Assembly (NCBI GenBank): GCA_027579435.1
Contig: JANBPK010000814.1
Location: 62,001-126,000 of the forward strand
Direction: 5' to 3'
Length of the DNA: 64,000 nt
From: Candolleomyces eurysporus
Lineage: Eukaryota; Basidiomycota; Agaricomycetes; Agaricales; Psathyrellaceae
How positions within the stretch are numbered: position 1 is the first letter of the stretch; each line of letters begins with the position of its first letter. The position numbers and the translations under genes are program-made. Below the pieces are notes generated by a model, which worked only from the letters and a program-made list of their open reading frames with translations, was not told where the DNA came from and ran no database searches. Below are positions 24,175 through 36,317 of the stretch, one piece after another.

Positions 24175-27059
24175 ATGTTTGTTAGGCGCCTTGGTGCTCG
24201 ACATTCACACCATGGAGATCCGGACCCTAGATTCTACCTTCGAAATGCCAAAGTGCCAAAGTGATATCATCATTCCCCGCTTCTCACCTGGACCCCGTAC
24301 CACGGAATGTGGCAGACATTTCCTCAAACAGGAGGACACGCTCCGTTTTCATATACGCCTCATTTCACGGCATCTGTATAGGCCCAAAGTCCTATTGAGT
24401 TGCCTTAATCGGGCTGGCTTGAGGCTTCAGCATGTCAGGAATGCCTGTTTCTGACCATACTCGTAAAGTCAGCTTCGACCCGGGGGAGATGAACGGTATC
24501 AGTGCTCCATGAGATCATACAGCGAGTTGGTTATCTGCTTTGGAGCTCGGACCGAACTCTATTCTAGCCCGCGCTTTGGAGCCTCCAGCTATGGTAGCAA
24601 CATTCCACAAATCGTGGCAGTTTCGTTTCGAAAAGTACGTTCCGCGCCTGACGTACCAGTTTATTCCCCAACAATAATCGCGTGGTGCTACGAATTGGAA
24701 TGCTTCATTACCGATGTTATCGATGCGAACCTGGGTTCACCGCATGTCCGCGAGTGCTGGGAGAGAGGTGCCGAGAAGCAGGGTAATTAAGGTTGCGTGG
24801 CGTCCCGTTCTTGTTGGTGGCAAGATACCAATATCAATCAAATCGAAGCTCGCACGGCCAAAAATGGGAGAAGGAAATCCAGAGTTGCATACTACAGCGC
24901 ATGGTGCTGAGCTGGAGCACCGCACGGGTAGCTCCTTCCTCACTAACGCAATCGCACGAGGGTGCGGTTTCAACGTGCCTTTAATGCAAGGACAGAAGCC
25001 AATTTTCAGGCGCCCACTGGGCGCTTGATGACGTCAATGGTCTAGATCCCCTTCCTTGCCGGAAGTTAAACGCCTCATGAGGTCAGAGGGTTACAGTCGC
25101 TTGGATTTCTTCTGTCTGTTTCGCTCTCTTGGCGGGATGGCTGTGGCCGTTTTAAGATTGCGACGCCACCAGATTGGTTGATTGCGATTCGACATGTTGC
25201 TCACAATCAGTCAGGCCTGACGTCGCTGCAGGGATGGATGGCGCCTATTGATTTGGAGTAAGCGTGCCATTAATCCAATCACATCATGTTCTACTCGAGT
25301 AAAAAAANGAAACTGACAGGAGACCTGCAAACGACTGTGATCTCCGTAGGTGCCTCGTTCCCTTGAATTGATTCCGCTGATACACGCCTTGTGACGGCTG
25401 GCTGCAGATAAGGGCTATCAATGCGACGCGTCTGAAGACACGATTTCAGAATGAATTTTTAATAAGTATTGAATGGTAAGCGCCGCGAGAGTGGCACAGT
25501 GTTCAAGTTCCATCACTCCTTGGGACGCCACTGGAACTTCGCCGACTTATTGGAGATGCCTTTGTCTGGACCAAATTCAAAGCTGATCTTCGTATTCAGC
25601 GTCCTTTTTAGAGTATGTCTGTCTATTTTGGGAACAATAGGAAGAGATAGACGTGTACAGTGAGCAAGATTTTGAGCAATCTTGATCACTCCTTGAGACA
25701 CTAACTTTGGCGAGTGGGAATTGAATGCTGTCGACATTGATTTTGGACGACCCTCACTCGTTTCGCTGTTTCTCGCTCGATTTATGAGAATAATCTGGCG
25801 CACAAATTGCCTTAAGAGACAGGAATATATATTCTGAACTCATCACGAGTTTCCGGGAACTCCGACGGAACCTGCTGGGGCACTGAAGAGGTTTGCTTAC
25901 GGTCATAGCCCGAAAAAGCACCTTTTGCAGAATTTCTTCTCAAAGAAGCGTCCCTTGCTCTCCAGAGAAAACAGCCTTTGGTACTATATGTTGGTTGGTT
26001 TATGTTCCAAATCTGAGCCGGATTGGACGTCATTTGTGTCCAGGGTGTCCCCTTCGCAAGGAGTGATGGTGTCCCAAGGAGTGATGCATTGATGGAACAC
26101 TGTAGCCTAACCTTTGCCATCTTCTTCGCTTGCCTGTCGACTATCAACAACTATTCATTCTGAGGAAACTCTCGATGCACACGTTCCCCTTCCCCAAGGT
26201 ACGTCAGAGTGTTCAGATACCACGATTGTTTGGGCTTTATGCAAGCGAATCGGGAGAACCCATGCCACGAAGAGCAACTCAAACCCTACAAGGAATGGCA
26301 GGCGCGACAAGGCGAGGGTGGAGAACACTGATCTAGGGCCTTTATCAGTCTCTGAATAATTTTCTAAGTCTGGATTTTGGATGTCTTGACCGGTTCATCT
26401 AGATATGCTCATGGTGATCGTCGTATCGAGCCAACTATTCGAAATTTAAAAAATCTAGCGCTAGAAAGTGTCTTCAAGTACCTATTTCTTCAGTTGTTTC
26501 CGCACAAACTATTCGCCAAAATGTGTTGATCAAGCTGTAAAATGAGTGGACATTGAAAAGCGCACTGCGTGAGAGTTTGAATCTCGCTCGCTGCAGGTCT
26601 CCCCAGGGTCATCAAGACCAATAATACTTTTCCAAAAGTTTGGCTTTCTAACTTTTTTTNGGCTTGACGGCGTGAGAGTGCTTGAAAAGTACCAAAGTAA
26701 ACTTTAAGTTTATTGATGACCCACGGCCAATGCCAGCCACTAGCTTTTAGAAGTTTAAATTGTCGTTGTGCCTGATCCGGAAATTTCAAGTCCCTTTCAG
26801 CGCTTTCCCGACCGCCTTGTTGTCAGCCCAGGGACCCAAGTCACTGGCGCGTTCCGCATTTCTTTGCCTAAACCCAAGATGCCAAACACGGTTCAAAGGT
26901 CATGGATGCAGTTAGTTTCTAGTAAACGGTGGTATGGTCGCTGTCGGGTGGCCAATGGTCAATGCACAATGGTTGTCATAGCTGAGCTGAGTGCGTGTTT
27001 AAGCCTCGTCTCACCACAGATTGAAATATATTTTTTCCCAAGAACCAGGAGCCACTGGT
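24175..27059. other. gene-poor region with fold-back repeats
   Basis: Only short frames without domains occur on either strand. It contains a CRE-like TGACGTCA (25029-25036), N bases at 25308 and 26660, and an inverted-repeat pair at about 25497 and 26103. No transposase or reverse transcriptase can be read. It may be decayed repeat or simply intergenic. Confidence 0.45.
25497..26103. mobile_element. possible fold-back / MITE-like remnant
   Basis: At the left end, ACAGTGTTC (25497-25505) is followed by CATCACTCCTTGGGACGCCA (25511-25530). At the right end the same words recur inverted: GTCCCAAGGAGTGATG (26071-26086) and GAACACTGT (26095-26103). Extra copies of the core occur at 25684-25700 (direct) and 26057-26069 (inverted). 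There is no coding capacity in about 600 bp. Target-site duplications are not evident, so the class is unsure. Confidence 0.4.
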
Positions 27060-27750
27060 ATGTCGGCACCACAAGACCCTGAATTCGAAAATCGCGCTCG
27101 GGAAGAAACCTTGCGGCTGGCCAAAGACTATTCACCACAGTTTATAATCTGGGAGTACATCCACACGGTACGTAGCGGGAGCCACAACAAACGTATTCGT
27201 TTTTCTTTCTTACGGCTCATCGTCGCACTAGGTTTTTCCTCCACAAGTTCTCGAACTCGGAATCGTCACTCCAAGGAATATTGAGCTTTGGATAGACCCA
27301 CCGACGTTCCTTCGCTGGGTCCGTTATCATCTCGGTGAGCTATATGTCTCTGACGTGATGAAGAAGTGGCTCGCCACTCCGCCTCAAAAGCGCGACTCGG
27401 ACTACGAGTGTATAGCAGAATTCATCGCTGGCTGCACCGATGCCTCCGGGACCAAAGCCGGTAGTACAGCTTCGACCGAAAAGGGTTCGCGTACAGCCAG
27501 CTCAACGTACTACTACCCGCAACCTCCCAAAGCCGGGCCTCAAATTCCAACGAGCACCACGAAAAANTATGCTCCCAACGACGAGTCTCCGAAATCGGGG
27601 CTTGAGCTCCCCACTGGCACTGGATACGTCTGCGAGAGTTGGAAGCCCTCTGCGCACCTCTTGGATACCGGGAAGGACCGCCTAGCCCGCTACACTTCAT
27701 GCTCACAGAAGGCCTGCTCAAATTTAGTTGGGATAAGCGCAGGATTTTGA
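27060..27750 (+). CDS. small orphan protein, hypothetical
   Basis: I do not recognise this protein. The start MSAPQDPEFENRAREETLRL leads to YSPQFIIWEYIHT, a canonical GT-AG intron (gtacgt...cactag, about 27168-27231), then in frame VFPPQVLELGIVTP, FLRWVRYHLGELYVSD and MKKWLATPPQKRDSDYECIA. The two halves join without a stop and look like one globular, Trp/Tyr-rich domain of about 115 residues. The tail is Ser/Thr/Pro-rich and crosses an N at 27567 after an A-run, so the last 60 residues could be in another frame; two of the three readings stay open for a while. No signal peptide or membrane segment is seen. It is the only gene-like structure in the 24.1-28.8 kb stretch. Confidence 0.5.
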
Positions 27751-28823
27751 TGTCGAAAAATTGGAAGTATGTAGCAAGCTGCGGTTATCGCATAGATCAG
27801 TGGATTGAATAAATAAATGACGAAGCGCGTCGCGTGTCGTTGGACCTGTCACATGTCACAAATCATCGACACCGTGACCCCACGCGTCAGCAGGTCACAC
27901 TGGCTGCGGCCAAACGGATGTTCTGAATTCACAGAGACGGTTCAGATAAGATACGTCGCAGCGTCAACAGCGAAATGGTCTATCCACGATGATGTATGGG
28001 AATGGCGACAGCTTGGCATGTAGGGTATTGCATAATTTCGAGCTCGTGCGACGCAGACTTGACTTCGTTTTGAAACTCGTTTTTGGGGTTTTGTTGCGGC
28101 CCAAAATCGAGATACTTGACTCGTGTTTGGGCGTCCATTTCCTGGACGCCTGCGCGTCTCTTTTGAGATCGATCTCCGTCGTCGTCCCCTCGATCTCTGA
28201 CTCTTTCCCCTTGCTGCTAGCTGGTACCGTTAGCTCCGTGACCGAGTCGGACCTTGGAGCCAGCGTCAAGGACCTCTCATTTCGCGACCCCAAACAAGTT
28301 TTGAGGAGGCACCGAGCTTCTGGTGTCCAGGAATTCGAACCGTTTGCTGGGTATATTAAAAGGGGCGATATACGGCGGAGTGTCTTGGAGGTGTTTTGGA
28401 AGATAGGTACCGCGCTACCTCTCATATTTCGTGACTGAAATCTGCCAAGCTTTCTTCCATTCTATGTCTGACCTTCCCGTCGCAGTAGAAATGCCTAACC
28501 ATTTTCTTCAAATTACCGCAGAGGCCTTCTTGGAGGAGTGGAGTGTTTCACTTCACATTCTGTGACGAGGGAGAGGAGGAGAGGGGAGCTAGAGATGATC
28601 ATGGGGTACTGTGATTTGCCGGGCAGGGTCCTGAAATATCTTATTCACATCTTTATGAAAGAAGGCAAAGGTGTGTTTGGTTTGTTTGGAGGTTCGTATT
28701 AGGTTTAATATGTCTATCTAATGTGCTACAAGTTCACTGCTGCTGCTGCTGCGAGGGTCTATCCGAATCAGTTAGACCGAGTTCGGCGTTTGTACGATTG
28801 TGCGTCAGGGTTCAGGTCAAGGT
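27751..28823. other. intergenic; ORFs open on both strands
   Basis: Between 27964 and 28438 both strands carry frames of about 150 codons, plus 27989-28438 and minus 27964-28425. The minus frame is Ser/Thr/Lys-rich and the plus frame is Leu/Val-rich with FWKIGTALPLIF. Neither has a known domain and I cannot choose, so neither is called as a gene. A (CTG)5-type microsatellite lies near 28737-28752. Confidence 0.4.
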
Positions 28824-30372
28824 TCAAGCAAACCAATTGTTCAGCCCATCATAAACAACAAAAATAATCCCGCTGCTGGGTATAGCTCTCGCGACCGTCA
28901 TTCCGCATCCCGCGTACAACCCCTTAATCCCATGGACCCTGTACATCTGGCCAAACGTCTTCCAGAACCCGCCCCCAGTTCCGATGCCCACTCTGCGTTT
29001 ACGCACGGTACCAGCTCCCGCTGGGGGCGGGTCTGGATGGGGTATTGAAGGCGAACGCGAAGCCGAACGCTTCATCTCCTCCGCAGTCTGAATCGCGCTC
29101 TTCACCGTATCCGCAGGGTACAAAATGAGAGCCCCAGCAGCGCCAGCGATCGCACCGCTCACCGCGGACTCCCAAACCAGCGGTAGCACGTCCTTGGAAT
29201 CGGAGGAGGTGGAGGTAGGGTAAGGGCGTCCGAGACGCCGCTCGACTAGGACCCGCGTGACGTACTCTTTGGCGATGAACCAGGCGGCGCAGCCGCCCGT
29301 TTCTCTGAACATGGTGCCAGTGTGGCCGAGCCACAGGCCGCGAACGCCGTGTGTTTCGACTATGGAGCGGATGAGGGTTAGGGCGNCCTGGTGGGGACGC
29401 GACTGCCCCGGCACGCGCAGCAGCGGAAACGGATTTGACCGAGGCTGCTGCTGCCGAGTTGTGGATGTGTGCACGGTTAGGTGGGGAACGAGGGGCAGAG
29501 GAGGAGGAAGAGGAAGGCCAGGAAGCGAGAGATGAGGGTGGTGGGGACCGGTGAGGTATGCGTCCCGGTACGCAGGGCGTCTTTGAGGGTTGTTTGAGTG
29601 GAAAGTTCATCATTTGAACTTGCATCTTGCATTTGACGAGTTCGATTGGAGTTCTGCGCGTAAGATGTATCTCAGAAATAGAAAATGAAACGGGAAGAAT
29701 ATCACGTACAGCACAAAGCTCGCAACGGCACCTGCGCCGGCCGCAGCAATTCCCAGTTGGGTGAAAGATAAGGAGGCGTTGGGGTCGTTTCGATTGCTTG
29801 GGAGGTGGCGGAGGAGGTTCTGGAAGGACGAGTAGGACAGGAACATGGCTGCTGTTACGGCCATGGAGCCTGCAATTGGTGCTGCCAACCCCTGAAAGTC
29901 TAGTCAATACGGAGAACGAACACGAACAACCGTTATCACACGTACTCTGTACATCCCTAGAACACCCTCTTGTTTCCATGTTTGCATCAAGCAATCTACC
30001 GGTCCACTAAACTGGGGTGCACCAGAAGAGCCGTTGAGCAATTGGGCTTGTAATCGGACCTTGGCAAGGTCGAAGGGGTATTCGAAGACTTCGGAGACCA
30101 TGCCAGCAATCTGCGGAGCGTTAGACATGTGTTGGGATAATCAAGGGCCAACTTACACTGCCAAACACAATCTCCTTGCCTGCTTCGCGAAATGGGTTAT
30201 TCTCTATCGTTGGTCCGTCCTCTCCCCTTGCAGACGGGCCATTTCCACAGAAATCCGGGTGGCTCAGAGCCAGTTCTTGCTGCCGATGGAGGGCAACCTC
30301 GCTGCCCTGGTCCATCGATGTGTGTGGTATAGGGTTATCTCTGGGCACTTTAGGACTGTTAGAGCATGTCAA
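28824..30372 (-). CDS. mitochondrial carrier, ornithine-carrier type (SLC25)
   Basis: A six-helix inner-membrane exchanger of the mitochondrial carrier family, probably moving ornithine/citrulline or basic amino acids. Three carrier repeats are present. Repeat 1 has EVFEYPFDLAKVRLQAQ (P-x-D/E-x-x-K/R) and a GVLGMYRG segment. Repeat 2 has TPIELVKCKMQVQMMN and THGVRGLWLGHTGTMFRETG. Repeat 3 has ALILYPADTVKSAIQTAEEM and HGIKGLYAGCGMTVARAIPS. PADTVKSxxQT in repeat 3 is typical of the Ort1/Arg11 group. Exon 1 ends IVFGS and splices to IAGMVSEVFE. The start is at 30372, or at the methionine at 30315. The N at 29386 appears to be surplus: dropping it joins AGAVASPPG directly to ALTLIRSIV in one frame. 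An unusually long Ser/Pro-rich loop precedes that point. It is divergent from the acyl-CoA ligase. Confidence 0.85.
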
Positions 30373-30794
30373 TAGGATCCTGGAAGGAGTGCAGGTCGAG
30401 AAAGAGAGTGGGCTATGTCACGACGAGATGGACGGAACTGAGGATGGGGTCAACGCTCGGCGTTCGGCCACACGAGAAAAGCGAAGCTGCCGCCACGCGT
30501 TGAACCGGCAGCACTGCAAAATCCCGGCCCGCTCGCTCCGGACAATGACGCCTCAGCCAGTCCGAGTCCAGCCCGTCGACGGATGGACAGCTGGACCTCT
30601 TCCTTTTGAGCTTCAATCGAGACAAGCCAGTATTTTACCCCCGCAAAAATTGGAAATAGCAGCCGTCGTCTACCCCACATGCCCATGGTGGACCATGTGA
30701 ACAGGAATAGCAAACTTGCCCCTGTTCGGGACCCCGTCAATCAACCAATGACGATGATGCTGCTCCGTTTCCCCACATTTCGCTCTTGCAAGCT
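30373..30794. promoter_or_regulatory. shared divergent promoter, carrier / acyl-CoA ligase
   Basis: About 420 bp lie between head-to-head starts of two predicted mitochondrial genes. No TATA box is obvious. Co-regulation is an inference from geometry. Confidence 0.4.
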
Positions 30795-33611
30795 ATGATT
30801 CGCCTCAGGCGCCACGTATTCAAGCATGCAGCATCCACTATCAGACGACGCCAATTGCTAACTCAATCATACGTCGAAGGCCCGCTTGACCCCCCACTCT
30901 CGACTCAAACTCTACCGGGGTTCTGGAGGTCCGAAATACTAGAAAAGTATGGAGACAGGCCTGCCCTCGTAGCGAGGAAGGAAAAGCCTAGAGCGCATGG
31001 AGGGCCTCAGTCCAAGAATATGGGTGTGAGCAAGCATTTGGCTTGGGATTTTGAAGAGTTTGGGAGGCATGTGGATGCGCTTGCGAGAGGGTTGTTGGCG
31101 ATGGGTGTGCAGAAGGGGGACAGGATTGGGGTTATTATGGGGAATACCAGGTCAGCTTACACCTACTTGTACAGTCTATCGCTTCTATTGAACCATGTCG
31201 GCCTCTCTCTACTTAGTGCATACGCGATGCTCCAGTGGGCATCTGCCAGTATTGGCGCGATCTTGGTCACTATAAACCCTGCGTATCGGTTGCACGAACT
31301 CGTACGTCGGCCTCCCTCTCTATCCTCGTTTACCTGAAGCTTCATGTCGCGTGTTAGGTCAACACCCTTCACCTAGTCGGCGTAAAACACCTCTTCGTAG
31401 TCCCCCACATCCGAAGCTCCACCTATGTCCGCATGCTTGCCGAGACCCTCGTTCAAATCCGCTCCCAGCACCCTGGGGAAATCCAGATAGAAGAGCTCCC
31501 AGAACTACGGAACCTCGTCGTTATTGATAATGCCGAGGAATCCTTAGCGGATTTGGAAAAACTGCATATTAAGAGTATGGTCGATTGGCGCGAGGTGCCC
31601 ATTTGGAGAGAGGGCACGAGGGAGGCGAGGGTGCAGAAGGAGATTGAGCAGAATCTGGAGAGGGATGAAGTTATTAATCTGCAGTTTACGAGGTGGGTGT
31701 GGTATTGTACTCGTACCGGGGGATTGAGGCTCATGAACGGGATTCTAGTGGGACGACTGGGTTGCCCAAAGCAGTCTCGGTACGTCTGTGTCTCTGCCTT
31801 GCCCGGATTCACGCTGGAAGCTAGCTATGAATCACTTATATCGCCTCTAGCTAACTCACAACAACCTCCTCAATAACGGTCTCCTAATCGGACGAAGCAT
31901 GAACCTGACAACTCGGGATAAGCTATGCAACGCGCCGCCGCTCTTCCATTGTTTTGATAAGTATCTGATCCCCTCCGTCTTTCTCCCAAGATTAAATCAA
32001 CTCTGGACTTACCTTTACTTTTCTTTTTCTCCACGCCTCGTTCTAGGAAACTTAGCTTCTTGGACGCACGGCGCGTGCATCGTCTACCCGTCCGAGATCT
32101 TCGACCCCGAAGCGATCGTGGACGCTGTAGTTGAGGAAAAATGTACGGCGTTGCATGGAGTCCCTACGCATTTCCTTGGTGTCTTGTCGGAGGTAGAGAA
32201 GAGGAAGAAGGCGGGTGTGGTGTTGGATTTCTCGAGTCTCAGGTAAGTTAATGTGACGATTAAAATTGGTGGTGGTGGCACCTCGAGGAGAGAGAGAAAT
32301 GCTGATGAGTTTATGGTGGACTTAGAACTGGGATTGCCGCGGGGACGTCGGTACCTATCGATTTGATGAAGACCCTCGTGAAGGATCTAAATTTGAGAGA
32401 GTTGACGGTTGCGTATGGGATGAGTGAGTCCGTTCCTTATGTCTCTTTTTCCTTTCTTTCGACTCTAATCTAATCTCACTGTTCACCTTCCTTTTTATGC
32501 TTATAGCGGAGACAAGGTCGGTCTGCTACCTTGACGTCGCAGCTTTACCGAGCCGACCTAACTCAATATTCTTCGACTTGGACTTGACAGCCCAGTATCC
32601 TTCCAAACGACACCGGCAGACCCACTCATCAAACGCGTCGAGACGGTCGGAAAAATCCATCCTTACGTCAAAGCCAAAATTATCGACCAAGAGGGTAAAG
32701 TTGTACCCGTGAATACGCCTGGTGAGCTTTTGGTTGCTGGGTATCTGTTACAGAAAGGGTGAGTGGGTTGTTTATTCGTTCAAGATACAACTGACGTTCT
32801 AAACCAATCATTGTTTATGTCGCGGTTTGCGGCTAAAGGTACTGGCAAGACGAGGTACATACCCAGCAAGCTATGAAAAAGGACGAGAAAGGGACGCTTT
32901 GGATGCACACGGGTGATGAGGCTGTCATGGATGAGGAGGGGTATGTTCGAAGTGAGTGCTCCTCTCCTCAGATGTATGTAGACCGCTGATTGTTGATTAA
33001 TACTGACTTCTTTCACCAGTCGTCGGTCGCGTTAAAGACATAATCATCCGAGGCGGCGAAGTACGTGCCACCATCATCTTCCATCTATTCACGGCGCTTG
33101 CTTACCGCGATGTCCGACGTAGAACTTGTTCCCGGTGCAAATTGAGAACACGCTCACGGCTCACCACTCGATACGCGAAGCAGCCGTTGTATCTGTTCCT
33201 GATCCTAAATACGGAGAAGTTGTAGGTGCCTGGATTGTCCGTGAACCTGGAGCGGAGGTCAAGCTTTCGAGGAAGGAGGTTAGGGATGTTGTGTGGAGGG
33301 GGATGAATCCTCAGGTGGGTGCTTTCTATTTCTTGTCTCTTGTTACCTCCCTTTTCTTTCTTTGCTCGGTTTCCGACTATTCGTTCTTGTTCCTGTCTTT
33401 TTCTCCTTCTCTCCACAATTCGGGGACCGGTGCTAATGTTAACTTTTAACGATTGCCAAAACAGAACGCCCCGGCATGGGTATGGTTCGTAAATGAAGAC
33501 GGAACGCCGGAAGAGTTACCTAAGACGGCGAGTGGGAAGGTGCAGAAGCATGTTTTGAGGAAGTGGAGTAGGGAGTTGGCGGAGAGGCAAGTTGGGAGAG
33601 TTGATCAGTAG
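30795..33611 (+). CDS. acyl-CoA ligase, ACSF2-like, probably mitochondrial
   Basis: An AMP-forming enzyme that activates medium-chain fatty acids to acyl-CoA. The N-terminus MIRLRRHVFKHAASTIRRRQ looks like a mitochondrial presequence, and the C-terminus (VDQ) lacks a peroxisomal SKL. Motifs in order: GDRIGVIMGNTR, ILVTINPAYRLHEL, the P-loop SGTTGLPKAVS split by an intron after its first serine, PLFHCFG-type core, TVAYGMTETSPVSFQTTP assembled over two introns (about 32425-32506 and 32517-32588), GELLVAGYLLQKGYWQDE, the hinge YVRIVGRVKDIIIRGGENLF, and the catalytic-lysine end LPKTASGKVQKHVLRKW. There are more than ten short introns. The order and spacing match ACSF2-type ligases. The gene is intact. 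Confidence 0.92.
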
Positions 33612-34263
33612 TCGGCGCATTAGACTCGAGAGTCGAACGACGGGGGTGACGCTGCCAGCAACTGTGAATTGACAAAGTTTGGATTTGGATATGTCCTGAT
33701 CACTTGAGAGACCGATTTCCTTTTCTCGTCGGGAGTCTGGTTTGCGGGACTGGATATGTCCGTCCTGGTCGAATGAACGAGTGGTCGAAGAGTGCGGTGA
33801 TACATGTTCATTGAATTCTTGAAATTCGGATACCCTGATCTCGCCTTCTATCTCGCTATGAGCTCGCTAGAACTCGCTAGAAATCGCGTCACCTTTAGCG
33901 CAAGGAGTTCTTGGTCCAGTAGACTCTTTTTGCCTTGCAGTTTTGATTCTGGCTATTGCTTTGGTTTTGGTTTTCTTATCGCTTTTTCTCTGCCAGTCTC
34001 CGAGTTGTGGGGCTCAACAGCGTGGCGAATGCGTTCAAAGTGCTGCTGCCGGCCATGGAATAATACCGGGAGAATGAGCTTGGGCCATTAGATACTCTCC
34101 AAGTTGTCTTCAAGTACTATGTTACAACTACTGCAGGATTTTTCAACTTATTCCTAGGAGCGACCCTAACCCTAAGTGTGTTCAGTCTGAGCACGCGGCA
34201 GCATTTTTTACAACTTGCTTCCCCCTCTTCTTCCATACCATCGTCTCTCCTGCGTTCCTCATT
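33612..34263. other. intergenic with F-box family promoter
   Basis: This is the 3' flank of the ligase and the upstream region of the first F-box paralog. The telomere-repeat-like motif at 34162-34176 and a C/T-rich leader just before the ATG are shared with the next copy. Confidence 0.5.
34162..34190 (+). promoter_or_regulatory. GACCCTAACCCTAAG motif, F-box paralog A
   Basis: Two CCCTAA units (a telomere-repeat-like word) are followed by GTGTTCAGTCTGA, about 75-100 bp before the ATG. The same block precedes paralog B, and the first part precedes paralog C. Confidence 0.55.
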
Positions 34264-35945
34264 ATGGCTCACCAATGCTTGAATATTCCTGAAGTTCTGC
34301 GACTAGTCGTTGGCGGACTATGGCGGAAGAAGGATATGCTTTCGGCGGCCTTAACATGTCGCGCCTTTCTTGATCCAGGTCTCGACGAGATTTGGCGCTC
34401 TATCACTTTATTTCAACCCCTCATATCCTGCCTACCTGCAGAAACATGGGAAATTCGAGAGGAGAAAAAGCCAAACTCGCCTTATCAAATTAAAGTAAAA
34501 GTAGTGGTAAGAATTGCTCTTCTGGCCTTCCTATCGACTGGGAGCTGATCAAGTCCAGCATCTGCGGGAGAATGGCAGGGTACTCACGCCAGACGATCTC
34601 AAGAGATACTTGGAGATCTATTCTCGTCGTATTCGCTCCGTTATTTTACCAGGATCTGAAGGATTTACAGCGAACATCACAATTCTATCCCCAGAGTTTC
34701 TCCAGGTTCTGGAATTGGCAACGCATCTTCAGCCCGGAGCTCTCTCGCCCCTTGTCACTCGATTGAATTGGAATCTGTATTCCCCATACATCCTCCTCAA
34801 AACATTTTCCAGCTTCTCTCTTTTCTTCGGCCCCAAAGCGACCGCTCTTGACATTGGCATATGTTCAGATACACCCACACAGGTTGCTGCTCTGCGATAT
34901 ATCCTGAATTATCTCCCAGCCTTGAAGACTTTGTCAGTCAGCAACAAATCCCCCCAAGGAGATCCATTTGTTACTGAATGTCGCTACCTTTCTTCATCCC
35001 CTTGGAGCGATCTCGAAACCCTTCGCATCCCAGCTCTTCCCCAGAACCTCATCCCATGTCTATCGACGCTCCCCCGTCTGGCATCTCTCACGTTAGATGA
35101 GCCAAGGGTTTCGCTTCTGTACACATCACTATCACTTGATGAACATGACATCCAAGCGATAGCTACGCCCGGTTTCTCATCCCTTCAAACGCTCCACATA
35201 ACTTCAAACTTTGTGCACACGACTGGTTTCCTCCAACGGCTCAACCCGGTTAATCAAGTTCACGACCTCACCCTCAGGCCCTACTTCGACCGAGACGAAA
35301 GCAACGATGACATTAATGTCACGGACCATCGAAACCAGGTCCAACTTTTGATTCAAACGATACACGGCCATTTGAACCCCCAATGTCTGAGAAAGTTGAA
35401 TGTGTACGAGGAGGAATGCGGAGCATTCGAGGAGCCTCTCGAATTGGTTTCGCGGATGCTGGACATATACCCGCTCTTCAAGTTCAATGAGCTGAGAGAG
35501 TTAACACTCTCCGTTGACGATGGTATTGGATTGACGGCGACACAGGCTTCCTTGTTGCATACATCCTGGCCCAAAATACAGCTCCTGGAGTTGGAGAACG
35601 ACTTCGCTGGTCGACAGCCCCGTATCGACCATATCCATTTCCTGGAGATTGCAACTAAATGCCGGTCCCTTCGTAGCCTCACCTTGGCTTTCGATGCAAG
35701 TCGGATAGGAGAAGGCGACCGTGACAGCGCCGCTGCCATGTATCGACGCGATAGCCTGACGTCGCCTCTCAAGGCACTCTTCGTCGGTCATTCCCCCNAT
35801 TGAATCACCTTCGCTTGTCACATCCTTCCTGATTGCTCATTTCCCCGAACTGAAGGTCGTTTGCAGCGACAGATCAGAGTCGGAATCTCCTACCAAGTAC
35901 GAGGAACGGTGGAAAGTGGTCTCGAGTGCACTCTGTGACCGGTAA
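34264..35945 (+). CDS. F-box/LRR-like protein, family member A
   Basis: Member of a four-copy paralogous family in this window. The N-terminal F-box-like part is MAHQCLNIPEVLRLVVGGL followed by LSAALTCRAFLDPGLDEIW. An intron (about 34510-34558) follows KVKVV, and the second exon starts HLRENGRVLTPDDLKRYLEI. The C-terminal 430 residues have loosely leucine-rich segments (YILNYLPALKTLSV, LETLRIPALPQNL, CRSLRSLTLAFDASR). The N at 35798 after a C-run makes a false stop. Dropping it gives GHSPIESPSLVTSFL, exactly as in paralog B, and translation then runs to 35945. By analogy it is a candidate SCF substrate adaptor; the target is unknown. Without the correction the frame would end at about 35803. 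Confidence 0.82.
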
Positions 35946-36175
35946 CAGAGTCTGTAGCAACTATACCTGTATGTACTTGTTGATGGCAAATTCTCGCTTC
36001 GATATTCTCTGTCTATATACCCCATTCATTTTTTGAGGCAGCCTTCGTTATATTTAGTTACATTGCAAAGAACTGTTTCGTAGTCCAGTATATTCTTAGA
36101 GGGTCACACAAGGCCTCACTCTGGCTACGTAAATTTTCTATCGTCTATTGCAAATCACAAAAACGAATAAGTACT

Positions 36176-36204
36176 GACCCTAACCTAAGCGCGTTCAGTC
36201 TGAG
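36176..36204 (+). promoter_or_regulatory. GACCCTAACCTAAG motif, F-box paralog B
   Basis: This near-copy of the block upstream of paralog A (GACCCTAACC, TAAG, GTTCAGTCTGAG) starts about 140 bp before the ATG at 36318. Confidence 0.55.
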
Positions 36205-36317
36205 GGCTTTAATTCGGTCGTGGCATTTCATAGATCGACTGGATAAGGTCAGCTACTGAGACTAGCATTTTCAACTTGCTTTCTCCCTCTTTCATACCGC
36301 CGTCTCTATTTCGCATT

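Noticed and set aside
25029..25036. CRE-like TGACGTCA
   Set aside because: An isolated 8-mer far from any called start codon; expected by chance at this window size.
28737..28752. CTG trinucleotide run
   Set aside because: Only about five units in non-coding sequence; an ordinary microsatellite.
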